Shown: one piece after another, positions 43,501 to 50,299 of the stretch | How the letters are laid out: each line of letters starts with the position of its first letter | Position numbering within the stretch: the first letter of the stretch is position 1 | NCBI RefSeq assembly: GCF_947087965.1 | Contig: NZ_CAMUES010000002.1 | Coordinates: 124,001-188,000, forward strand | Direction of reading: 5' to 3' | DNA length: 64,000 nt | Source: an uncultured Mobiluncus sp. | GTDB lineage: Bacteria > Actinomycetota > Actinomycetes > Actinomycetales > Actinomycetaceae | Program-made: the position numbers and the translations under genes | The notes under the pieces: generated by a model | What the model saw: the letters and a program-made list of their open reading frames with translations, nothing else | The model's database searches: none | Told to the model about the DNA's origin: nothing

Positions 43501-44032
43501 CATCGTCACGCTGCAGCAGTTCCACCACATCACTCAGGCGCCGGGAGGCCTCGTTGTTGCCCAACACGGCTTCACCCAAAAGGTTCATGTTCAGCCGAGA
43601 CCCGTCAGCGCGCAGTTTTGCAATAGCTCGCCCCAGAGACTTGTTGGTCACGTCAATCGCCAGGTCGCCCACCAGTTCACGGAACACTCGTCGAGCCGCC
43701 GGAACTGCAATATCGGGAACGACCGTACCCAAAGCCCCACCGTAGACAGCCGGTAGCTTCAGGTAGGGAGGCAGGAAAGACGGTTTATTGTCTTTCACCA
43801 GGGCGGCCAGATTTTTTCCGGCAATTTTGATGTCCTCCGGACGCACAACTTCATCGACAAACGCAACGGTGAAGTCCAAGCCACGCGGATCTTTCAAAGT
43901 GCGTGACAGCAACTTAGAAGCGTAATCGACCGGGTATTTCTTTGAGGCCTCAATCCACTTCTGAGCGCGTTTTACAGCTAGCTGACCGACTTCTCTCAGC
44001 TCAGCTAATTCTTGTTCATTGAGCGGTTTCAA
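40523..44032 (-). CDS. putA: bifunctional proline dehydrogenase / 1-pyrroline-5-carboxylate dehydrogenase
   Basis: The product is 1,169 residues. The N-terminal half is the FAD proline dehydrogenase barrel, with YVSIKVSAVTGPH, FINLDMEEYHDLHMT and VVKGANLSMEH. The C-terminal half is the aldehyde dehydrogenase: VTPPWNFPVAIPGG, LTGGIETAQMF and the catalytic Cys in GHAGQKCSAASLV near residue 760. Substrate is channelled from proline to glutamate. No N-terminal ribbon-helix-helix repressor domain is present, so it is not self-regulating like E. coli PutA. A ~200-residue C-terminal region follows the dehydrogenase. It lies 125 nt after putP and is probably co-transcribed. Confidence 0.96.
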   Translation of the reverse strand: MKPLNEQELAELREVGQLAVKRAQKWIEASKKYPVDYASKLLSRTLKDPRGLDFTVAFVDEVVRPEDIKIAGKNLAALVKDNKPSFLPPYLKLPAVYGGALGTVVPDIAVPAARRVFRELVGDLAIDVTNKSLGRAIAKLRADGSRLNMNLLGEAVLGNNEASRRLSDVVELLQRDDVDYVSIKVSAVTGPHIAWDYQNMVAYAVENLLPLYREANKFSPKKFINLDMEEYHDLHMTIDVFKQLLDREEFKNLEAGIVLQAYLPDSLGAMQDLQAWAAKRVESGGARVKVRVVKGANLSMEHVDAMMHGWPMTPQPSKQHTDANYMRILNYALTPEHTRNIRIGVAGMNVFTAGFAYELANKRGVFQNHGCEFEMLTGMNSSMARAVMEDTGPLLYYVPVVHPEEFDVAISYLVRRLEEIAAEENFMSAAFELTTNQAMYERERNRFEKAISMVNDLEFGPRRHQDRNHETAEELAKLVQDDSGKWAFRNVPDSDPSLPGNVAWGEAIAAKMQDSQLGQDTVDASKINNEGELQGVLKRAEEGGAKWWALSPEERGEILHRAGVIMSQHRAEFIEVMGSEAGKALDQGDVEVSEAVDYAHYYADEAIAMSKVAGAKFTPAKITVVTPPWNFPVAIPGGSTIAGLAAGSPVILKPATPARRCGALLAECLWEAGVPKDVLQLVTLANHDLGKILVTDSRVERVILTGGIETAQMFRSWRPDLGLLAETSGKNAIIVTPSADLDLAVKDVVTSAFGHAGQKCSAASLVILVGTVGNSKRFHNQLIDAVQSLKVGYPWDLGIQMGPVVEKPGEKLMRGLTQLEPGQSWAVKPKELDDSGRLWSPGVRANVKPGSEYHMTEYFGPILGVMRCDTLEEAVELQNQVEYGLTGGIHTLNPDEIKYWLDHVQVGNAYINRGITGAIVRRQPFGGWKRSVVGAGSKAGGPSYLYALGEWNPDDATLSDISGSASGTLARELTALADEIGDQDKLEKSLAGDETAYAQDFQVNRDPSQLGVERNIFRCLPVPVIVRFGENVKNWEIAHVLHSGLLVGSKITVSTAKPLTPGLAGFASQHGVSVMVQDEAAWLNWARSWAAHDAGYDGRIRIIGETRTKVAEAIDGSVDIAIWDHPVTYSGRVEMIPFLHEQAVALTNHRFGDPTPITKGILEDHVVDY

Positions 44033-44131
44033 CTTATCTCCTTTGGTGTTGTGTTTTCGCTCGGAGTACTCGTTGCTCGCGAGAGTAATTCCGTACCCTT
44101 TTACCTATCATTTACTGAGGTTTATTGCATA

Positions 44132-44143
44132 GACGTTAACGTC
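44132..44143. promoter_or_regulatory. palindrome between putP and putA
   Basis: GACGTTAACGTC is a perfect 12-bp palindrome in the 125-nt gap between putP and putA, ~100 nt upstream of the putA ATG. It could be an operator; this is a guess. Confidence 0.3.
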
Positions 44144-44157
44144 CATTGTGGAAAAAT

Positions 44158-45813
44158 TCAGGAATTCTGTTCCTCCGCACCAGATTGAGACTGTTTTTCC
44201 TCGAGAGTCTTAATCAGACCCTTCGGATCGGGCTGCCCCTTAGCGATGGCCACGGCACGTTCAAATTCCTCAAGAATCTGAGGATCATCCCGCCAAGTCG
44301 CTTTGGATACTAGCCAAGCTACCAGCAGGCACAGCATGAACCCGGGCACGATTTCATACAGGTGCGTATAGGCAATCCACGAGGCGTCGCCGTTGTTGAA
44401 CGCTTTGTTCCACAGCACCGCCACGACGGCACCCACGACCATGCCAGAAGCTGCTCCCTGCCAGGTCAGTTTCTTCCAATAGAGGGACAAAATGACGATG
44501 GGGCCAAAAGCGGCGCCGAAACCTGCCCAGGCAAAGGACACCAGTCCAAGTACGGAGTTCGACGGATCTATGGCCAGCAGAGCAGCCACCACGGACACCA
44601 ACAGAACCGTAATCCGACCGAGCAGCACGCCCTTGTAATCACTGAGTTCTTTCTTGGTTGCCCCGTGATAGATGTCCTCTACCATGGCCGAGGACGTCAC
44701 CAGCAGTTGCGAGGATACGGTGGACATAATTGCGGCCAGGATAGCGGCCAGCATGAAGCCAGCCATAATGGCCGGAAACAACGTGGTCCCCATAACCAGG
44801 AACACAGTTTCTTGGGGATTGCCCTCCATGCCCTCTTTCGGCATCAAATCGGGAATCATACCCTTTTCGCTCATGGCACGGCCGATAATGGCTGTCAAAC
44901 CGGTACCGAGCAAGCAGAACACCATCCACCCCAACCAGAAGCGCCGGGCTGGAGTAGCTTGGCGCGGGGAACGCAACGCCATGAAACGTACGATAATGTG
45001 GGGCATCCCGAAGTAGCCAAATCCCCATGCTACGTTGGAAATCCAGTCCATCCACCCAACGGCGTCAAGTCCGGTACCGAGAGGGTTCAACAGGGAGCTG
45101 TCGCCAGTGGCCGACAGGCCTTCGGCAACACCGCCGAACCCACCAATAACCACCAGGCCCATAATCGGCACCGCCACCAAGGCCACCATCATAATCATAC
45201 CTTGCACCATATCTGTCCAAGACACAGCCAGGAAGCCGCCAATCAGGGTGTAGAGAATCACGATACCGGCCACAAACACCATGCCGACGTGATAGTCCCA
45301 GCCGAAGGTGGACTTAAAGAAGGTACCACCGGCAACCATCCCCGAGGACACGTACAGGGTAAAGAACACCACGATGATAATGCCCGCTACGTAGCGGATA
45401 ATTTTGGAGTCATCGTGAGTACGGTTGGAAAAGAATGAGGGGACCGTAATCGAGTCGCCAGCGACCTCCGTATAAGCACGCAAACGCGGCGCGGTGACCA
45501 GCCAGTTGATCCAGGCACCGACTGTCAAACCAATCGCAATCCAGCCGTTGAAAATCCCGCTGAGGTACATGGCGCCAGGCAGCCCCATCATCAACCAGCC
45601 GGACATGTCTGCTGCACCAGCGGAAAGGGCGGCTACGAACGGAGGCAGGTCACGCCCGCCCAGCATATAGTCGTCCAAGCTCTTGGAACGCGAATAGCCA
45701 TAGATGCCAATCATGATCATGGCTACGAAATAGATAATCATCGCGATGGCGATGCCTGCGGGGTTAGCCGTGGTTCCAGCGGCTCCTGCAGGTACAACTG
45801 TAGTTATGCACAT
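44158..45813 (-). CDS. putP: sodium/proline symporter
   Basis: The product is 551 residues with about 13 hydrophobic spans. PutP features are YGYSRSKSLDDYMLGGRDL, the sodium/substrate segment LSAGAADMSGWLMMGLPGA and FFSNRTHDDSK. The C-terminal ~45 residues are polar and acidic. It brings in proline with Na+ for PutA. ATG 45813 follows GAAAGG. The putP-putA order gives uptake then breakdown, for use of proline as carbon and nitrogen source. Confidence 0.95.
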   Translation of the reverse strand: MCITTVVPAGAAGTTANPAGIAIAMIIYFVAMIMIGIYGYSRSKSLDDYMLGGRDLPPFVAALSAGAADMSGWLMMGLPGAMYLSGIFNGWIAIGLTVGAWINWLVTAPRLRAYTEVAGDSITVPSFFSNRTHDDSKIIRYVAGIIIVVFFTLYVSSGMVAGGTFFKSTFGWDYHVGMVFVAGIVILYTLIGGFLAVSWTDMVQGMIMMVALVAVPIMGLVVIGGFGGVAEGLSATGDSSLLNPLGTGLDAVGWMDWISNVAWGFGYFGMPHIIVRFMALRSPRQATPARRFWLGWMVFCLLGTGLTAIIGRAMSEKGMIPDLMPKEGMEGNPQETVFLVMGTTLFPAIMAGFMLAAILAAIMSTVSSQLLVTSSAMVEDIYHGATKKELSDYKGVLLGRITVLLVSVVAALLAIDPSNSVLGLVSFAWAGFGAAFGPIVILSLYWKKLTWQGAASGMVVGAVVAVLWNKAFNNGDASWIAYTHLYEIVPGFMLCLLVAWLVSKATWRDDPQILEEFERAVAIAKGQPDPKGLIKTLEEKQSQSGAEEQNS

Positions 45814-45900
45814 ATTGGACCTTTCTGAAAATTATTAGACCGGCAACAATGCGGGCCGTACGCTTCGACAAGCGACATCATAGTACTTAAGTCCTATGTT

Positions 45901-45929
45901 TTAGAAACGTGACCGCATACTGATACAAT
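45901..45929 (+). promoter_or_regulatory. promoter of the riboswitch-TerC unit
   Basis: TTAGAA (45901-45906) and TACAAT (45924-45929) are spaced by 17 nt. Transcription would begin about 45936, at the 5' edge of the riboswitch. Confidence 0.6.
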
Positions 45930-45933
45930 TGTA

Positions 45934-46067
45934 GGTACGAGAGGGAGTATTCCCACTAATGGGGGCATCGTCATCACAGTGAAGCTATCCGCTGTCCATA
46001 CTGCGGAATCGCGACACTCGGTGTCATCGGCCTGCGTGACGTCAGGCGGGGAGAGACTTTCGGTACC
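45934..46067 (+). ncRNA. yybP-ykoY (manganese) riboswitch
   Basis: The 5' side GGTACGAGAG pairs with the 3' side CTTTC-g-GTACC to close P1. Just inside P1 lie GGGAGTA on the left and GAGAGAC on the right, matching the conserved GGGGAGUA and AGACC-type loops that hold Mn2+ in this class. Inner hairpins lie between. It precedes a TerC-family gene, the usual partner of this riboswitch. The P1 3' strand can instead pair with GTACC (46079-46083), which touches the Shine-Dalgarno, suggesting translational control. Confidence 0.75.
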
Positions 46068-46099
46068 CAACTAGTTTCGTACCGGAGGAACGTTTACGC

Positions 46100-47098
46100 A
46101 TGCATGTGCCCCTACTGGCTTGGATAATTCTCTTTGTCGTCGTTATCGGCATTTTGACTTTTGATTTTTTTGCCCACGTCCGCAAGGACCATTTCCCTTC
46201 CCTGAAGGAAGCGGCGACGTGGACCGCTATCTACATTGTCATTGCTTTGGCGGCTGGGTTGGTCATCGGTTTGACGCTAGGCTGGGAATTGGGCGGACAA
46301 TTCTTTGCCGGCTGGGTGACCGAGTGGTCACTGTCGCTGGATAACTTGTTTGTGTTTGTCATTGTCATTTCGGCCTTTAAAGCTCCGCGCGAGGTACAGC
46401 AAAAGATCATTGCGGTCGGCATTACTTTGGCGCTGGCGTTCCGTCTCATTTTCATCCTGCTGGGAGCCGCCCTCATCGAACAGTTCAGCTGGATTTTCTA
46501 TATTTTTGGCGTATTTCTGCTGTTTACCGCGGTGCAACAGATTCGTGAAGGTAGCGCAAGTTCCGAGGAAGAGGCGGAATACAAAGATAACTTTTTTGTG
46601 GCCTGGGTGCGCCGGATTTTCCCGGTCACACCTAACTATGTGGGGCATCAATACTTTGCGATGATTGATGGTAAACGTCGCATCACGCCCTTCCTCCTGG
46701 TGGTTGTGGCGGTGGGGTCAGCAGACGTGATGTTTGCGGTTGACTCCATTCCCGCCATTTTCGGTCTCACCAACGAAGCCTTCATCGTGTTCGCCGCCAA
46801 CGCCTTTGCCTTGATGGGATTGCGCCAGTTGTACTTCCTTATCGAAGGCCTGATGGAACGCTTGATTTTCTTACACTACGGACTGGCCGCCATTCTGGCT
46901 TTCATCGGAGGCAAACTCATCATTCACGCGTTGAGTACGAACGAAATTCCGTTTATCAACGGTGGCCAGCCCTTTACCGGACTACCCGAAGCGACCATCC
47001 CAGTGTCCTTGGGCTACATAGTCGGGGTGCTGATTATTACCACGGTGACTTCTCTATTGGTTAGCCGACATCGGGCGAACCAAGAGCGCCGCGATTGA
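46100..47098 (+). CDS. TerC-family membrane protein, likely Mn2+ exporter
   Basis: The product is 332 residues with 8-9 membrane spans. The TerC signature WSLSLDNLFVFVIVISAF and the mirrored SADVMFAVDSIPAIFGLT each hold Asp and Asn/Ser residues thought to bind metal. Relatives (Alx, MeeY/YkoY) export Mn2+ or load it on secreted enzymes. The TerC domain fills the whole protein; there is no CBS or CorC tail. GGAGG lies 11 nt upstream of ATG 46100, directly beside a segment that can be masked by the riboswitch. Transcription stops short of the next gene as far as spacing (55 nt) allows one to say. Confidence 0.92.
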   Translation: MHVPLLAWIILFVVVIGILTFDFFAHVRKDHFPSLKEAATWTAIYIVIALAAGLVIGLTLGWELGGQFFAGWVTEWSLSLDNLFVFVIVISAFKAPREVQQKIIAVGITLALAFRLIFILLGAALIEQFSWIFYIFGVFLLFTAVQQIREGSASSEEEAEYKDNFFVAWVRRIFPVTPNYVGHQYFAMIDGKRRITPFLLVVVAVGSADVMFAVDSIPAIFGLTNEAFIVFAANAFALMGLRQLYFLIEGLMERLIFLHYGLAAILAFIGGKLIIHALSTNEIPFINGGQPFTGLPEATIPVSLGYIVGVLIITTVTSLLVSRHRANQERRD

Positions 47099-47153
47099 CC
47101 CCGAAAAACGTGGAATTCTAAATACTACGCAGACTCGCCGATAAATTATCATT

Positions 47154-48905
47154 GTGAGCAGACATCTAATTCTTCGTCATTGGTGGACCGTACTGACCGT
47201 GGCTGTTTTCTCTGCCAGCCTTCTGGCGATGCCGGTTCCTGCTCAAGCTATCAAAGGTGGCAACCTGGCCGGAGGCTCTAAAACTGATTGGGCTGTGGCC
47301 CTCCAAATCGTGAACCGTATCGATTCCGGGTGGATGAAGTGCAGCGGTACATTTGTCACCCCGGACTGGGTGCTGACTGCAAAACACTGTGTAAACAACG
47401 CGAATCTTCAACATGCTTATGCTTCCGTGGGCGCGCACGTGAACTACAACTGGCCTTACCATGTCACCAATATCGTAGGTCACCCTTACCTGGACGTAGC
47501 TTTGGTAAAACTCAATGCCCCCGGAAAAAATACCTTGCCCTTCAGCATCCAAAAACTGAGTTCGGGTGCATCGGCTCAGTTTTACGGTTTCGGCACCGGA
47601 GTCGATTTGAAAGTCGGGCAGTTGAGTTCTCTGGGCAGTCCGGGGGATGGGTTTCTTTACGCTCGTTCTGCCAGCAGCAATATTTCCGAAGTTGGCGATT
47701 CCGGCGGTCCTCTGGTCAGCGGAGGGGTGGTCTATGGTGTGCTGTCCGCGGCGGTGCAAGCGCCGCGGGGATACCTGCGCCCTGAGGACTACAAATTTGT
47801 CCCCAGCGCAGCGTTCGCCAGATGGATTTTTGAGTCAATCAAAGCGGTTCCCTGGGAAGGCACGCCTTGGATAGTGCCGGCCCAACCGAATCCGCCCGCC
47901 GATGCCGGCCACAATCCGGCCCCCAATCAGCAACCGCAAACACCCCCTAATCAGCAGCCGAATCAGCAACCCCGAGCTGCGTTACCTGCCAATCCCGCAC
48001 CGGGTCGTGTTTTCGGACCTGACCGGGTCACAACCTCTCTTGCCGCTTGGCGTCAAGGTGGATTTACCGGCCCCTCCCTGGTAATCGCCACCGGCACCGC
48101 AGCACCCGATGCCCTCAGCGCCGGCCCCTTAGCCGCGGCGCTGGGCGCTCCGCTGGTCCTGTCGAACGGTCCTGTGGTGGAACCCGCTACGGTAGCCGAA
48201 ATCCAGGCTAGGGGAATTCGCGACGTGCGATTGGTGGGGGGGCAAGTAGCTTTTGACCCTGCTACGCTGGGAAATTTGCAGGCCCGAGGAGTGCAGGTCA
48301 GTCACATTTACGGAACGAATCGCTACGGTACCGCCGCGGCGGTTGCCGGCCAAACTATTGCGGAATGGAATCAACGCGGTATCACTCAAACACCAATCTT
48401 CTTGGCTGACGGCCTTTCATTTCCCGATGCGTTGAGTTCAGGAGCGGGTGCAGCGTTTGCGCACGGTGTGGTGGTGCTGAACGCAGGAGGTTCTCTCCCG
48501 CCGGAAACGGTCGAGTTTATTCGAAACCATAAAGCCCAATCGGGTGGAAGTATATTTCCCATTGGCGGACCGGCGGTACAGGCGTGGAATCAAGCCGGAT
48601 TAGCAGGTTACAAGTCGCAACCCATTCAAGGTTTGGATCGTTATCAAACTGCTCAGTTTGTGGCCCAAGCCTTTGCTCCCGGTGCCACTTCCGCGGTCGT
48701 CGCCAGTGGGGTGAACTTCCCCGATGGTCTGGCAGGAGCGGCTTTGGCCGCACACCGTAACTCCTGCTTGCTGCTGACCAACCCCAATGTCCTGTCTGCA
48801 CCCGCCGCATCCCGATTGGCACAGCTACCTAACCGTGGTTTGTCCGTGGTCATGGGTGGTCCGGGAGCTGTCAGTGAGGCCGTAGCTTGGGCAGTCCGAG
48901 GCTAG
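47154..48905 (+). CDS. secreted trypsin-like serine protease with cell-wall-binding repeats
   Basis: The product is 583 residues from GTG 47154. Residues 1-33 are a Sec signal peptide ending PVPAQA. The chymotrypsin fold follows, with His in LTAKHCV, Asp in YLDVALVK and Ser in GDSGGPL. A linker of Pro/Asn/Gln (PNQQP repeats) near residue 250-285 leads to three cell-wall-binding type 2 repeats, recognisable from GPDRVTTSLAAW, GTNRYGTAAAVAG and GLDRYQTAQFVA, each followed by a PDALS/PDGLAG stretch. Such repeats anchor proteins to the envelope. It could act on host or neighbouring proteins; the substrate is unknown. TAAATT (47142-47147) lies 6 nt before GTG, with no RBS. Confidence 0.9.
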   Translation: MSRHLILRHWWTVLTVAVFSASLLAMPVPAQAIKGGNLAGGSKTDWAVALQIVNRIDSGWMKCSGTFVTPDWVLTAKHCVNNANLQHAYASVGAHVNYNWPYHVTNIVGHPYLDVALVKLNAPGKNTLPFSIQKLSSGASAQFYGFGTGVDLKVGQLSSLGSPGDGFLYARSASSNISEVGDSGGPLVSGGVVYGVLSAAVQAPRGYLRPEDYKFVPSAAFARWIFESIKAVPWEGTPWIVPAQPNPPADAGHNPAPNQQPQTPPNQQPNQQPRAALPANPAPGRVFGPDRVTTSLAAWRQGGFTGPSLVIATGTAAPDALSAGPLAAALGAPLVLSNGPVVEPATVAEIQARGIRDVRLVGGQVAFDPATLGNLQARGVQVSHIYGTNRYGTAAAVAGQTIAEWNQRGITQTPIFLADGLSFPDALSSGAGAAFAHGVVVLNAGGSLPPETVEFIRNHKAQSGGSIFPIGGPAVQAWNQAGLAGYKSQPIQGLDRYQTAQFVAQAFAPGATSAVVASGVNFPDGLAGAALAAHRNSCLLLTNPNVLSAPAASRLAQLPNRGLSVVMGGPGAVSEAVAWAVRG

Positions 48906-48909
48906 GTTT

Positions 48910-49899
48910 TCAGAAATCAGCTTTCCAGGAACCGGCACCGCGTCCCAGCTGTGAAGCAATAACCGAACACATAATGAGCTGCTCTAAATGCAGCAACATA
49001 ATGGGTACCGCAATGGCGCCAAACATGGAAGTCGGAAAAATAATCATGGCCATCGGTAGGCCGGTAGCCAGAGACTTTTTCGAGCCGCACATCATGGCGG
49101 CAATACGGTCGGCACGATTCAAAGCGCAGAGTTTTCCCCACCCAAACCACGTTAAAATCAGCATGATACCAACGATGACGAAGGCATCCACCCCAATCAG
49201 CACGAAGTCTACAGCCCCCACGGTGTCCCACAAACCATGCAGCTTCGCGCCGGAAACAGCCGAAACCACCACCAGGTAAATCGTGCCTTTATCGACTGTT
49301 TTCGTGATGATGGGGTGAGCGTTCAACCAGTTGCGGGTCCACCGTCCGCTGAGCTGACCCAGCACGAACGGCAGCAAAATCAATACGGCAATATCGCGTA
49401 GAGTCGTCAGCGAGACGGTCCCGGCCTTGCCTAGTAGCAACAGGACCAACAGGGGAGTTGCGAACGTCCCGACCAGGTTAGAGATAGTGGCGGCCGTGAC
49501 CGCTCCGGCGACATTGCCCCCGGCGATGGACGTAAAACCGATGGAGGACTGTACCGTGGATGGCAGCAGGCAGGTGTAATACATGCCCAAGGCAAAACTG
49601 GCCCCCAAGAACCACCCGGAGACTTGATAGTTCAAAAACCCCAGCAGGGGATAGAGCACAAAAGTCGATGCCAGAATGACCAGCTGCAGGCGGTAGTTCT
49701 TAAGCCCGCCCATGACCTCGGCAGTTTTCAGGCGTGCCCCGTAGACAAAGAACAGTACAGCAATCGCATAGTGGCTAACCTCTCCCACAAATGTCACTAC
49801 TGCGGCAGGCAACGGTATAAAAATCCCCGCAATCATAATCAACAGCAGGGTAAAAACAAACCAGTCTACGTAGGTAAAAAACCAACGGATAAAAGGCAT
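48910..49899 (-). CDS. SBF-like membrane transporter (bile acid:Na+ symporter family)
   Basis: The product is 329 residues with about nine or ten spans. It has the SBF-like features LLPSTVQSSIGFTSIAGGNVAGAV and a late CGSKKSLATGLPMA, the two crossing segments of this fold. The group is the SBF-like (DUF4137-type) relative of bile acid:sodium symporters; substrates are mostly unknown and need not be bile acids. The gene ends 4 nt from the protease stop (convergent), so there is no room for a hairpin between them. Confidence 0.85.
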   Translation of the reverse strand: MPFIRWFFTYVDWFVFTLLLIMIAGIFIPLPAAVVTFVGEVSHYAIAVLFFVYGARLKTAEVMGGLKNYRLQLVILASTFVLYPLLGFLNYQVSGWFLGASFALGMYYTCLLPSTVQSSIGFTSIAGGNVAGAVTAATISNLVGTFATPLLVLLLLGKAGTVSLTTLRDIAVLILLPFVLGQLSGRWTRNWLNAHPIITKTVDKGTIYLVVVSAVSGAKLHGLWDTVGAVDFVLIGVDAFVIVGIMLILTWFGWGKLCALNRADRIAAMMCGSKKSLATGLPMAMIIFPTSMFGAIAVPIMLLHLEQLIMCSVIASQLGRGAGSWKADF

Positions 49900-49933
49900 G
49901 GAATCGTGCCAACCAACTATGCAGTATCAGCAG

Positions 49934-50218
49934 TTAGGAACCGATGGCCGGTCCCCACAGGTGGGTCTCGATTTCCTGCACGATGCCATGAACCTGGTTG
50001 GGATCGTGTTTCAGATACGTCAACGCTTCCTCCGGAGTCTCAACGTTCATCAGCAGCAGCGCGCCGGGTTTTTCGGTTTCGTTCATCCAGGCGCCGGCTG
50101 CCTGAAGTTTCCCGGATTTTTCCAAGTTCCCCAGGTAAGCCAGATGTTCGGGTCGAATTGTGGCTCGGTCGGCCTCACGGGCGGGGTCATAGTGGTAGAT
50201 AACAACGACTTTACTCAT
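49934..50218 (-). CDS. YciI-like protein
   Basis: The product is 94 residues with the YCII fold: VVVIYHYDP, then RPEHLAYLGNLEKSGKLQAAGAW, holding the His and Asp/Glu seen in the putative active site, and VETPEEALTYLKHDP. Related proteins include a chloro-muconolactone dehalogenase, but most have no known job. TAGAAT (50225-50230, minus strand) lies 6 nt before the ATG with no RBS. It is 34 nt before the SBF-like gene on the same strand and could share its transcript. Confidence 0.83.
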   Translation of the reverse strand: MSKVVVIYHYDPAREADRATIRPEHLAYLGNLEKSGKLQAAGAWMNETEKPGALLLMNVETPEEALTYLKHDPNQVHGIVQEIETHLWGPAIGS

Positions 50219-50299
50219 AGCTCAATTCTAGGCACGTGCCACGCGCAACGAAAACCGGCCCGAATCGTCAGAAACTCCCGGGGGCATTAAACTGAACAG

